The notes under the pieces were generated by a model that did no database searches, was not told the DNA's origin, and was given only the letters and a program-made list of their open reading frames with translations. From Mucilaginibacter sp. UBA5151 (GTDB lineage Bacteria > Bacteroidota > Bacteroidia > Sphingobacteriales > Sphingobacteriaceae), in the NCBI GenBank assembly GCA_002413785.1, contig DHXR01000025.1:1-64000 (forward strand): a DNA stretch of 64,000 nt, given 5' to 3'. Every line of letters starts with the position of its first letter. Within the stretch, counting starts at the first letter, position 1. Positions 16,178 to 24,840 of this stretch are shown here, piece after piece. A program made the translations under genes and the position numbers.

Positions 16178-18994
16178 TTGAGGCAAGTTTCTATCTATTC
16201 AACAATTAAGCAATTTACAATCCCTTTGATTGCTGTGATAATTATCATAGCTGGCTGCTCGCTCGAAAAAAAAAGCGGGTTTAACCGCGGCATGCAAAAC
16301 ATTACCGCACGGTACAATATCCTTTTCAACGCTAATGAGATCATCAGGCAAAAGCAGGAAAGCTATACCACCTCATTTATTGATAATTATAATGAAATCC
16401 TGAGTGTTTACCAGGATACTACTCCCCAAACTACAACGCCTGATAAAGACCTTGAATCAGCTATAGCCAAAGGCAACAAGATCATCACCATTAAAGAGCA
16501 AAGCAATTACATTGGTGATGCCTACCTGGTATTGGGCAAAGCCAATTACCTTGAAGGGAATTACTTTAACGCGGTTGAATATTTCAGCTATGTGATCCGC
16601 TCTTTTCCAAAAGAGAAAAAGCTTTTCCAGAAGGGCCTGATCTGGAAAACAAGAACACTGATGTACCTTAACCAGTTAGCTGAGGCGAAACCGGTTATTG
16701 ATACGGCAATTCAAAGCATCAACCCTAAAAAAAGGGTAAACGCTGACATTTATGCCACCAAATTACAATATGATATTGATGTGCAGGACTATGCTGACGG
16801 AGAGGAAATGGCAAAGCAGGCGATACATTATTGCAGGGGCGAAACCCAAAAACTTCGCTGGACATTTATTTTGGCGCAGTTGCAGGAACTTAACAATAAA
16901 CCGCGTGAGGCGGCTGCGAACTATAGTCAGATTGCTAAAAGTAATGCCTTGTTCGAAATGGCTTTTAATGCCAGTTTAAACCTAATCCGCATTGAAGACA
17001 CCCAAAACGGGGTTGAAATAAACCGGATTGATAAACTGCTCAGCCTGTTGCAAAACCCGAACAACAAAGAGTTTAACGACCAGATATACTACCAGGTAGC
17101 TCAAATTTATATGGCTGAAAAAAATATTGATCAGGCCATAAAATACTATAAGTTAGCTATAAAAGCCGGTGTAAAGAATCAAGATCAAAAGGGGCTCGTT
17201 TATTTGCGCCTTGCCGAAATTTATTTCAACAATAAAGCCGACTATTTACGCTCCAAAAAATATTACGACAGTACTTTAACCACCCTCCCAACCAATTATC
17301 CGGGGTACCAGGGCATACAGAAGAAAAGCAGTAACCTTGCCTTACTTGCAGACCGCCTGCAGATTATTACCCGCGAAGATACATTACAGGCCCTGGCGAG
17401 AATGGACGAGAAAACCCGTTCGGCCCTGATTGATAAAATGGTTGACGACGAAATTTTGCAGCAGCAGGCTGCTGCAAATGCCGCTGCCGGCAACGCCGCC
17501 TTCAACAGTAATAGCAACAACGGCGCCCAGGGCGTTTCACGAAGCGGAGGATCTTTTTATTTTGATAATGCCACTGCTGTTGGTCAGGGATTTACTGATT
17601 TTAAACAAAAATGGGGTAGCCGCAAACCCGAAGATAACTGGCGGCGGAGTACCCGCTCCGGCAGCGACATAACTGCCAATTCCGCAGGCTCAACACAGGG
17701 GAATGACCCTGATGCACCTGTTAATAGTGCCCAAAACAATAAAAGTGCAACGAATGCAGGGCGCTACCGGAAGAACCTGGTACAAGACCTTCCCCTTACC
17801 CCCGATCTCCTCGCGCAGTCAAATCTCCGGGTTTACAATGCTTATATAGATGTCGGTAATTTTTACAGGGACATTTTAGATGATAAAAAGGAGGCGATTG
17901 CCACATATGAGTTGGTCCTGCGCCGCTTTCCTGATAATCCGAATAACCCTGCCGTATATTATAGTTTGTACAGGCTTTACAGCGAGGTGGACCCGGCAAA
18001 ATCCGACCAGTATAAAAACATACTGCTGAAAAATTATGCTGAAACCCCTTTCGCAAAAATAATATCAGATCCGGACTATGCGAAGAAACTCCAGGATGCG
18101 GACGCGGAATTTACACAGGCCTATAATGTTGTTTTTGATTTGTATGCACACAAACAATATAAGGAGGTTATTCAATGTGTGCCGGAAATAATAAAATTAT
18201 ATCCGGATAATAAATTGTCGGCGCAGCTATATTACCTACAGACGATCTCGGCCGGGCATTTTGAAAAGGCCACACCATTTAAGGATAGTTTGCAGCAGCT
18301 GACAAAAAAATATCCGAATGACAGGTTGATAACACCATTGGTTAACAAACAGCTGGCCTATATTGATGCTAACCAGGCAGAACTACAGGCAAGGAACGTT
18401 GTACTGGCAGATGAAGACCCCAACGAAGTTCCGTTTACCCTTGCCCGGGATTTGCAGGAGCAGGCGCCTTACAGGCACCCTTTAAGGCCAATGCCATTCT
18501 TCGCAACAAAACCCGGCGAACGTTTACCGGAAAAGAACCCTGTTGTGGCATCAACAACACAACCTGGTCAGCCGGCAAAAGCAGGGCAGTCTGGTCAGCC
18601 GGTAATTGACAACCGGGATGCCTTACATTCAATGTTTTCAATGAGCGACAGCACCAATTATTACTTTGTGATAAATGTAAGCAGCGGCACAACTAATGTG
18701 GCTTCATCGCGTTTTGGAATTGGGCAGTTCAACCGCGCCAACTATGCGGGTAAGGGCATTAAACACCAGTTAATGGTTGTTGAGGGAAACAACCAGCTGA
18801 TATTGGCCGGCCGGTTCTTTTCTCTTGATGGTGTAAAAGATTACGCAAGGCAAATTATCCCGCTGCTGCCTGATATTATGAAGGTACCAAAGGATAAATT
18901 CAGCTTTTTTATTATTACCCAACAAAATCTGGATAAATTAGCAGACAAAAAAACATTAGATAGTTATATTGATTACTATCAGAAAAACTACTGA
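16178..18994 (+). CDS. porW: T9SS lipoprotein PorW/SprE with TPR repeats
   Basis: 938 aa. The signal peptide ends in a lipobox IIAGC near residue 26, so this is a lipoprotein. The conserved mark of the family follows: NRGMQNITARYNILFNANE. Repeated TPR-like helices about 100-420 and 530-740, a Q/N/S-rich linker near 430-520, and a C-terminal domain. PorW/SprE is needed for type IX secretion and gliding, probably linking PorN/GldN to the translocon. The start is unclear: TTG 16178 gives a good signal peptide and no in-frame ATG lies near. Confidence 0.85.
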   Translation: MRQVSIYSTIKQFTIPLIAVIIIIAGCSLEKKSGFNRGMQNITARYNILFNANEIIRQKQESYTTSFIDNYNEILSVYQDTTPQTTTPDKDLESAIAKGNKIITIKEQSNYIGDAYLVLGKANYLEGNYFNAVEYFSYVIRSFPKEKKLFQKGLIWKTRTLMYLNQLAEAKPVIDTAIQSINPKKRVNADIYATKLQYDIDVQDYADGEEMAKQAIHYCRGETQKLRWTFILAQLQELNNKPREAAANYSQIAKSNALFEMAFNASLNLIRIEDTQNGVEINRIDKLLSLLQNPNNKEFNDQIYYQVAQIYMAEKNIDQAIKYYKLAIKAGVKNQDQKGLVYLRLAEIYFNNKADYLRSKKYYDSTLTTLPTNYPGYQGIQKKSSNLALLADRLQIITREDTLQALARMDEKTRSALIDKMVDDEILQQQAAANAAAGNAAFNSNSNNGAQGVSRSGGSFYFDNATAVGQGFTDFKQKWGSRKPEDNWRRSTRSGSDITANSAGSTQGNDPDAPVNSAQNNKSATNAGRYRKNLVQDLPLTPDLLAQSNLRVYNAYIDVGNFYRDILDDKKEAIATYELVLRRFPDNPNNPAVYYSLYRLYSEVDPAKSDQYKNILLKNYAETPFAKIISDPDYAKKLQDADAEFTQAYNVVFDLYAHKQYKEVIQCVPEIIKLYPDNKLSAQLYYLQTISAGHFEKATPFKDSLQQLTKKYPNDRLITPLVNKQLAYIDANQAELQARNVVLADEDPNEVPFTLARDLQEQAPYRHPLRPMPFFATKPGERLPEKNPVVASTTQPGQPAKAGQSGQPVIDNRDALHSMFSMSDSTNYYFVINVSSGTTNVASSRFGIGQFNRANYAGKGIKHQLMVVEGNNQLILAGRFFSLDGVKDYARQIIPLLPDIMKVPKDKFSFFIITQQNLDKLADKKTLDSYIDYYQKNY

Positions 18995-18996
18995 AA

Positions 18997-21240
18997 ATGA
19001 TTATTAAAAAATTTGCGCCACAGGACATTAAAAGATATAACTGGTATCTATGGAAAACGGTTATCGGTTGTTTTGCATTTCTTATATTATTGCTGATTGT
19101 AACCTTTTTTGGTTTATTCGGGCCGCTGCCAACTTTCCGCGACCTGGAAAACCCCAAAAGCAACCAGGCATCCGAAGTAATAGCATCAGATAAAGTGGTA
19201 TTGGGCACATATTATGTGCAAAACCGCTCGAGCGTTACTTATTCGCAATTATCGCCAAATGTAGTAAACGCACTCATCGCTACAGAAGATACTCGTTTCT
19301 ATCAACACTCCGGCATTGATTTCCAGCGCTCATTCACCATAGTTTTATTAAATCTCCTCGGTTCAAAACAGGGTGCCAGCACCATAACGCAGCAACTGGC
19401 AAAAAATCTTTTTTCAGGTATGGGCTCCCATAACCCATTTGTACGCATCACCCAAAAACTAAAGGAGTGGATAATTGCCGTTCAGCTGGAGCGCCGTTAT
19501 ACCAAGCAGGAAATAGTTACCATGTACCTGAACACCGTTGATTTTGGGGCTTATAATACCTTCGGGATTAAATCGGCCGCGCATACCTATTTTAACGTTA
19601 CACCTGACAAACTTACACCCGACCAGGCCGCGTTATTGGTAGGAATGGTTAAAGGACCGGGGACTTATTCGCCTATCAGGCACCCCGAAAAGGCTTTGAA
19701 CCGCCGCAACGTAGTTTTGGGACTGATGACCAAACAAGGGTTTTTAAGCGAGGGACAGTTACAGGAATTGAAGAAAAAGCCGTTAGGGCTCGACTTTAAC
19801 CCAATGGACCACAATGCCGGCCTTGCTCCCTATTTCAGGGCGGTGCTGAAACAGGAAATTCAAAAAATATTTAAGGATCAGAATATCACTAAATCTGATG
19901 GTACGACTTATGACCTTGACCGCGACGGGTTAAAAATATATACGACCATCGATGCTACGATGCAGCAATACGCCGAAGAAGCACAACATGAATATATGCG
20001 TGTCCTCCAGGGGCAGTTTAATGATCAGTGGAAAGGGGTGAGCCGCTGGAAAACCATCAAAAACTTTAAACTACTGCTTGATGAAGGCATGTACCGGTCA
20101 GACCGCTACAAGGAATTGAAAGACGAAGGAAAATCGGATGATGAAATACGGGAGAATTTTAATACCCCCGACAGCCTGGAGCTTTTTACCTGGCGCGGCG
20201 ACATTGATACCGTAATGAAGCCTATTGATTCCATTGTGTACTGTAAACTGATGCTCCGCAATTCGTTAATGAGCATGGACCCCACTACCGGCTATATAAA
20301 AGCATGGGTGGGCGGCACAAACTTCGAACATTTTAAATACGACCAGGTAAAAGAAGGTACCCGGCAGGTAGGTTCAACAGCCAAGCCATTTACCTATTCG
20401 GTAGCCATTGAAAACGGATTTTCGCCTTGCATGGAAGTGGATAACGTACCGGTAACAATAAAGGGGTACGGCGAGGATTGGACCCCCGCACAATCCAAAT
20501 CCGACTTACTGCCTGGTGCGATAACGCTGAGAAGGGCCCTTGGCTGGTCGCAGAACTGGATAGCTGCATATATAATGAATGAAGTAAAGCCAACACCTGT
20601 AATGGAACTCATAAAAAAAATGGGGATCACCAGCGATGTGCCGGCCTATCCGTCCATTTGCCTGGGATCATTTAACGCTTCAGTATTTGATATGACCGGT
20701 GCATACTCGGTTTTTGCCAATCATGGCACCTGGACCGAGCCTACTTTCATCTTACGGATCGAAGATAAAAACGGCAATGTTATTTATACCCACACCCCAA
20801 AAGTGGTACAGGCTATGGATGCCCAGAGCGCTTATGTGATGACCTACATGCTGAAAGGTGTAATAGAGGACGGCACAGGATCAAGGTTGCAATATAAATA
20901 TCACCTGACTAACCCTATCGGCGGTAAAACAGGCACCACACAAACCAACTCCGATGGCTGGTTCATGGGCGTTACCCCGCAATTGGTTACCGGGGTATGG
21001 ACAGGTTGCGAAGACCGCGACATCCATTTCTTTTCTACCCGGCTTGGCGAAGGCGCCAATTCGGCCCTGCCTGTTTTTGCGTTGTTTATGCAAAAGGTTT
21101 ATGGCAACCCGGCATTGGGCATAAAAAAGAATGTTGATTTTGATCCGCCCAAAAATGGAGTAACCATCACACTTGATTGCAATGCCTATAAACAGCAGCA
21201 ACAGGGTACCGGCGAAGTGGATAAAAAATTGGGGTTCTGA
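18997..21240 (+). CDS. Bifunctional class A penicillin-binding protein (PBP1A type)
   Basis: 747 aa. One N-terminal membrane helix about 16-41; GT51 glycosyltransferase about 70-240 with catalytic glutamate in ATEDTRFYQHSG; transpeptidase domain with SxxK in GSTAKPF, SxN in GWSQNW and KTG in GGKTGTT. It polymerises and cross-links peptidoglycan in the periplasm. It follows porW by only 2 nt, so the two are cotranscribed and probably coupled, tying a T9SS part to cell-wall synthesis in one operon. Confidence 0.95.
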   Translation: MIIKKFAPQDIKRYNWYLWKTVIGCFAFLILLLIVTFFGLFGPLPTFRDLENPKSNQASEVIASDKVVLGTYYVQNRSSVTYSQLSPNVVNALIATEDTRFYQHSGIDFQRSFTIVLLNLLGSKQGASTITQQLAKNLFSGMGSHNPFVRITQKLKEWIIAVQLERRYTKQEIVTMYLNTVDFGAYNTFGIKSAAHTYFNVTPDKLTPDQAALLVGMVKGPGTYSPIRHPEKALNRRNVVLGLMTKQGFLSEGQLQELKKKPLGLDFNPMDHNAGLAPYFRAVLKQEIQKIFKDQNITKSDGTTYDLDRDGLKIYTTIDATMQQYAEEAQHEYMRVLQGQFNDQWKGVSRWKTIKNFKLLLDEGMYRSDRYKELKDEGKSDDEIRENFNTPDSLELFTWRGDIDTVMKPIDSIVYCKLMLRNSLMSMDPTTGYIKAWVGGTNFEHFKYDQVKEGTRQVGSTAKPFTYSVAIENGFSPCMEVDNVPVTIKGYGEDWTPAQSKSDLLPGAITLRRALGWSQNWIAAYIMNEVKPTPVMELIKKMGITSDVPAYPSICLGSFNASVFDMTGAYSVFANHGTWTEPTFILRIEDKNGNVIYTHTPKVVQAMDAQSAYVMTYMLKGVIEDGTGSRLQYKYHLTNPIGGKTGTTQTNSDGWFMGVTPQLVTGVWTGCEDRDIHFFSTRLGEGANSALPVFALFMQKVYGNPALGIKKNVDFDPPKNGVTITLDCNAYKQQQQGTGEVDKKLGF

Positions 21241-21243
21241 TTT

Positions 21244-21282
21244 GGTTCATTAGTTCACTGGTTCATTAGTTCATTGGTGCAT
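21244..21282. repeat. ATGAAC-word repeat, inverted copy
   Basis: Tandem 8-bp words reading, on the minus strand, ATGAACCA/ATGAACTA. It is the inverted partner of the repeat at 21640-21688, so the 440-bp gap between the PBP gene and uvrC is bounded by inverted word repeats with a large hairpin in the middle. Confidence 0.7.
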
Positions 21283-21379
21283 AGTTGAAGGCAATTTGAT
21301 TTAAAAAACAGTAAAACTAATGTCATTACGAGTTGGAAAAAAAATGAGGAATTCTGAAGGGGGAATGACAAAAAAAAAG

Positions 21380-21490
21380 GTGTCATGGTGAGGTACTCGA
21401 ACCATGCGGGGTGGCCTGTACGCTTTGCATAGCGTTATTGCATTGACGTTGTGCCTTTGCGCACATGGTTCGAGTGCCTCACCATGACAC
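21380..21490. repeat. 111-bp hairpin repeat, copy 1 (upstream of uvrC)
   Basis: 27-bp arms (21380-21406 and 21464-21490), 26 of 27 paired, 57-nt loop. The left arm starts GTGTCATGGTGAGGTACTCG. A second copy of the same length and orientation lies at 23573-23683, and similarity extends about 30 bp upstream of the arms. No coding capacity. It resembles REP/MITE-like dispersed palindromes. Confidence 0.8.
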
Positions 21491-21639
21491 CCACTCACCA
21501 TGGCGCCCACTGCTAATTTCAGAACATGTCGTAGGTGACAATTTTAGAAAAACCGGCACCTTCCATATTTTACAAGTTTTCTCCCCGTTCCCCGAAATGA
21601 CATGTAGATTGGGCCGAACTATTAACCCAATAAAACAGA

Positions 21640-21688
21640 CCAATGAACCAATGAACTAATGAACAAATGAACCAATGAACTAATGAAC
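21640..21688 (+). repeat. ATGAAC tandem repeat that contains the uvrC start codon
   Basis: Six to seven units of ATGAAC separated by CA, TA or AA; the last ATGAAC is the uvrC start at 21683. Several ATGs lie just ahead of the true start, with TAATGAAC units placing stop and start codons next to each other. The inverted copy is at 21244-21282. Confidence 0.75.
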
Positions 21689-23485
21689 AAAGTGTTTGAC
21701 TACCGAACAGCCTTAAAAGACATTCCCCATAACCCGGGGATTTATCAATTTTGGGACGCAGAAAAAGAACTGATCTATATCGGTAAGGCCAAGGACCTGC
21801 GCAACCGGGTTACTTCTTATTTTAATAAGGACGCCAATGTAAATGCCAAAACCAGGGTATTGGTTTCAAAGATCAGGGATATCACTTTTACCATTGTAGA
21901 TACCGAAATAGACGCCTGGCTGCTGGAAAACAGCCTGATAAAAAAGCATCAGCCAAGGTATAACGTAATGCTGAAGGATGATAAGACCTACCCCTGGATC
22001 ATCATAAAAAACGAGCATTTCCCGCGCATATTCTATACCCGGCGCATCGTCCGCGACGGATCAAAATACCTGGGACCTTATGCATCGGTAAGTATGATGC
22101 ACAATATACTTGGGCTGATAAAAGAAACTTACCCCCTGCGTACCTGCAACCTGCAGCTTACGCCGCAAAATATTGAAAAAGGAAAGTTTAAGGTTTGCCT
22201 TGAATACCAGCTGGGCAATTGCAAAGGCCCCTGCCAGAATTACCAGGCCGAAGAGGACTATGACCGAAGTATTGAGGAGATAAAAGATATTTTAAGCGGA
22301 AAAATCGGCGCGGTGCTGCGTACGCTTAAAGCGGACATGGAACAGGCGGTAGCCGATATGAATTATGAACAGGCCCATCGGCTCAAAAGAAAATTCGAGC
22401 TGCTTGAAAATTACCAGAGCAAATCAACCATTGTTAATTCGTCCATTACGGATGTGGATGTTTTTGGTATAGCTTCCGACGACAAATACGCGTTTGTTAA
22501 TTACTTAAAGGTGATGAACGGCACCATCATACAAACACAAACCATCGAGCTAAAAAAACGGCTCGATGAAAGCGATGAAGAATTGCTGACCCTTGCGATC
22601 TCTGAGTTCAGGACCAGGTATGAAAGTCATTCAAAAGAGATCATCGTGCCTTTTGATATTGACCTTGACGACCAGTCCATAAAATTTACTGTTCCCAAAC
22701 TGGGCGAAAAAAGAAAATTGCTCGACCTTTCCCAAAAGAATGTACAGTTCTTTAAAAAAGAGAAGATAGACCAGTATGAGAAACTGAACCCCGAAATACG
22801 GACTGAACGACTGCTGACCCAAATGATGAAAGACCTGCGGATGAACCAGCTACCCCGTCATATTGAATGTTTCGATAATTCCAATTTCCAGGGTAAATAC
22901 CCGGTTTCGGCAATTGTGGTTTTTAGGGACGGCAAACCTTCAAAAAAGGATTACCGGCACTTTAACGTAAAAACAGTGGAGGGCCCTGATGACTTTGCGA
23001 CCATGGAAGAAGCGGTGTTGAGGCGCTACAAACGCATGCTTGATGAAGGCACAGAATTACCCCAGCTTATTGTTATTGATGGCGGGAAAGGACAGCTGTC
23101 ATCTGCTATAAAAAGCCTTAAATTATTGGGGATCGACAAAAAGGTGACGATAATCGGTATTGCCAAAAGGCTCGAAGAACTGTATTATCCCGGCGACCAA
23201 TACCCTTTATACCTTGATAAAAAATCGGAGACCTTGAAGGTGATCCAGTATTTAAGGGATGAAGCCCACCGTTTTGGCATTACTTTTCACCGTAAAAAAC
23301 GGGATAAAGGCACACTCGCCACCGAGCTCGAACTCATTGAAGGCATAGGTAAAACCACCGCCGAAAAGTTATTGAAGTATTTTAAATCGGTAAAAAAGAT
23401 CCGCGAAGCCTCTGAAGAAGAATTGCAGGAAGTGGTAAACAGTAAACTTTCAAAGGCTATTGTGACTTATTTTCGTGAGAAGTGA
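21683..23485 (+). CDS. uvrC: Excinuclease ABC subunit C
   Basis: 600 aa, full length. GIY-YIG nuclease about 15-95 (GIYQFW, IYIGKA) for the 3' incision, UVR domain about 200-240 for UvrB contact, RNase H-like nuclease about 385-540 (ECFDNSNFQG, VIDGGKGQ) for the 5' incision, and a C-terminal HhH domain (IEGIGKTTAEKLL). Works in nucleotide excision repair after UvrA/UvrB. It is flanked on both sides by copies of a 111-bp hairpin, and its start codon is the last unit of a tandem repeat. Confidence 0.97.
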   Translation: MNKVFDYRTALKDIPHNPGIYQFWDAEKELIYIGKAKDLRNRVTSYFNKDANVNAKTRVLVSKIRDITFTIVDTEIDAWLLENSLIKKHQPRYNVMLKDDKTYPWIIIKNEHFPRIFYTRRIVRDGSKYLGPYASVSMMHNILGLIKETYPLRTCNLQLTPQNIEKGKFKVCLEYQLGNCKGPCQNYQAEEDYDRSIEEIKDILSGKIGAVLRTLKADMEQAVADMNYEQAHRLKRKFELLENYQSKSTIVNSSITDVDVFGIASDDKYAFVNYLKVMNGTIIQTQTIELKKRLDESDEELLTLAISEFRTRYESHSKEIIVPFDIDLDDQSIKFTVPKLGEKRKLLDLSQKNVQFFKKEKIDQYEKLNPEIRTERLLTQMMKDLRMNQLPRHIECFDNSNFQGKYPVSAIVVFRDGKPSKKDYRHFNVKTVEGPDDFATMEEAVLRRYKRMLDEGTELPQLIVIDGGKGQLSSAIKSLKLLGIDKKVTIIGIAKRLEELYYPGDQYPLYLDKKSETLKVIQYLRDEAHRFGITFHRKKRDKGTLATELELIEGIGKTTAEKLLKYFKSVKKIREASEEELQEVVNSKLSKAIVTYFREK

Positions 23486-23572
23486 GTTGTTGGAAAGTTG
23501 CCAAAAGCTCATCTCCTGGCGTCAGCCGGTAAAATTTCGTGAAATTCCGAAGGAGAAATGATAAAAAAAAGG

Positions 23573-23683
23573 GTGTCATGGTGAGGCACTCGAACCATGA
23601 GGGGTGGCCTATACGCCCTGCAAAGCGGTATTGCATTGGCGTTGTGCCTTTGCGCACATGATTCGGGTACCTCATCATGACAC
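23573..23683. repeat. 111-bp hairpin repeat, copy 2 (downstream of uvrC)
   Basis: Same design and orientation as 21380-21490: arms 23573-23599 and 23657-23683, with about four mismatches between arms. Flanking sequence shared with copy 1 includes the A-run before it and CCCA(C/T)T after it. The rest of 23486-23776 holds only a CTTGTCAC...GTGACAAG inverted repeat and no gene. Confidence 0.8.
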
Positions 23684-23783
23684 CCATTACCATTTTGATT
23701 ACAGGTAAAAGCAACATGTCAGAGGTAGCTTGTCACAAGTGGAACGGAGCAATAATGTGGTGACAAGTGATATACAAAAAGCA

Positions 23784-23814
23784 AAAGCCCCAATGCTTTA
23801 AACATCAGGGCTTT
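23784..23814. terminator. Terminator between uvrC and gldN
   Basis: AAAGCCC (23784-23790) pairs with GGGCTTT (23808-23814), with ATG/CAT adding inner pairs. It lies between converging uvrC and gldN, 43 bp from the gldN stop codon, and can terminate both. Confidence 0.65.
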
Positions 23815-23856
23815 CAATATTTCAATCCGAACTTTACAGACTTTCGGACTCCATCA

Positions 23857-24834
23857 CTAATACTGCCACAGGTTAAGGTCCCAATCCATCAGGGATTTCT
23901 TTATCCGTTCCGATTCGCGGAGCTTGTCAATGCCCGTCGCATAATCTTTTATACGTTCGTCCTTGTCGTTTGATTGTTTCACGAGATAACTCGTAAACAT
24001 TCTCTTCATAAATACGTCGTCAAAACTCAAACCTGTATTATCATTGTCGCGACTAACCACTTCCTTCACGGCCAATATTGGCCTGGCTTCAGGGAAATAA
24101 ATCCAGAATGCAGCCTGGTAATCAAGATCAACGCTGCTGCTACCGGTCCTTGGCTTAACCATTGGTGCTATACCTATAATACGCGGCTCAAATACCGAGC
24201 GCTGCTTATCAAAAATCCAGTCTTCTTTTAACATGAATTTCACAACACTGTCAGGATTTAGCTCACCGGGTTTAATTATCGATCCGATTTTTTCACCGGT
24301 GTTTTTATCGATTTTATCCACCACTACGCTGTCAGCCATTCTATTTCTTGCCTGGGCAGGTGTTAAAGGTGTTGAAAAACTGTCACCGTCAGGGTCATTT
24401 TTGTTAGGAGTAGGATCGTATGCTGTTAATTCGCCGGCAGCTATGGCATCCATTAAAACATCAATTAACCTTTGTTTAGGCGACACCAGATAGGCGTTCA
24501 TCTTTTCCCGCACATCAATTACACGCCAAACCCGCTTTGTCAAAGCCACATCCGATTCACGCAGATTTGGATAAGGGGTAACTTTTGCGCTTAAAATATT
24601 GGTTTTTTTATAATAACCGTCAAGAGGCCTGTCAAAGGGTTTTGTAGGTATAGCCGCCGCTTTTTTAGTAGTATCAATTAAAGGCCTGGCACTGGTAGTG
24701 CTGCTGCCATTATTTACCGCAGTTTGTTGCTTCGTTGTTTGAGCAGGTTTTTTCTTAGTTCCCCTCTTTTTGGTTTGTGCAAAAGATGCTAAACATGCTA
24801 AGCACAATACAACAATTAAAATTTTCCTTTTCAT
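23857..24834 (-). CDS. gldN: Type IX secretion / gliding protein GldN (PorN)
   Basis: 325 aa with signal peptide about 1-19 (ends SFAQ) and a basic, Thr/Lys-rich linker about 20-70, then the GldN domain with VTPYPNLRESDVALTKRVWRVIDVREK. A periplasmic protein that forms, with GldK, the large ring under the outer membrane and contacts GldM. Last gene of gldKLMN; 6 bp after gldM. Confidence 0.93.
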   Translation of the reverse strand: MKRKILIVVLCLACLASFAQTKKRGTKKKPAQTTKQQTAVNNGSSTTSARPLIDTTKKAAAIPTKPFDRPLDGYYKKTNILSAKVTPYPNLRESDVALTKRVWRVIDVREKMNAYLVSPKQRLIDVLMDAIAAGELTAYDPTPNKNDPDGDSFSTPLTPAQARNRMADSVVVDKIDKNTGEKIGSIIKPGELNPDSVVKFMLKEDWIFDKQRSVFEPRIIGIAPMVKPRTGSSSVDLDYQAAFWIYFPEARPILAVKEVVSRDNDNTGLSFDDVFMKRMFTSYLVKQSNDKDERIKDYATGIDKLRESERIKKSLMDWDLNLWQY

Positions 24835-24840
24835 AATGTT

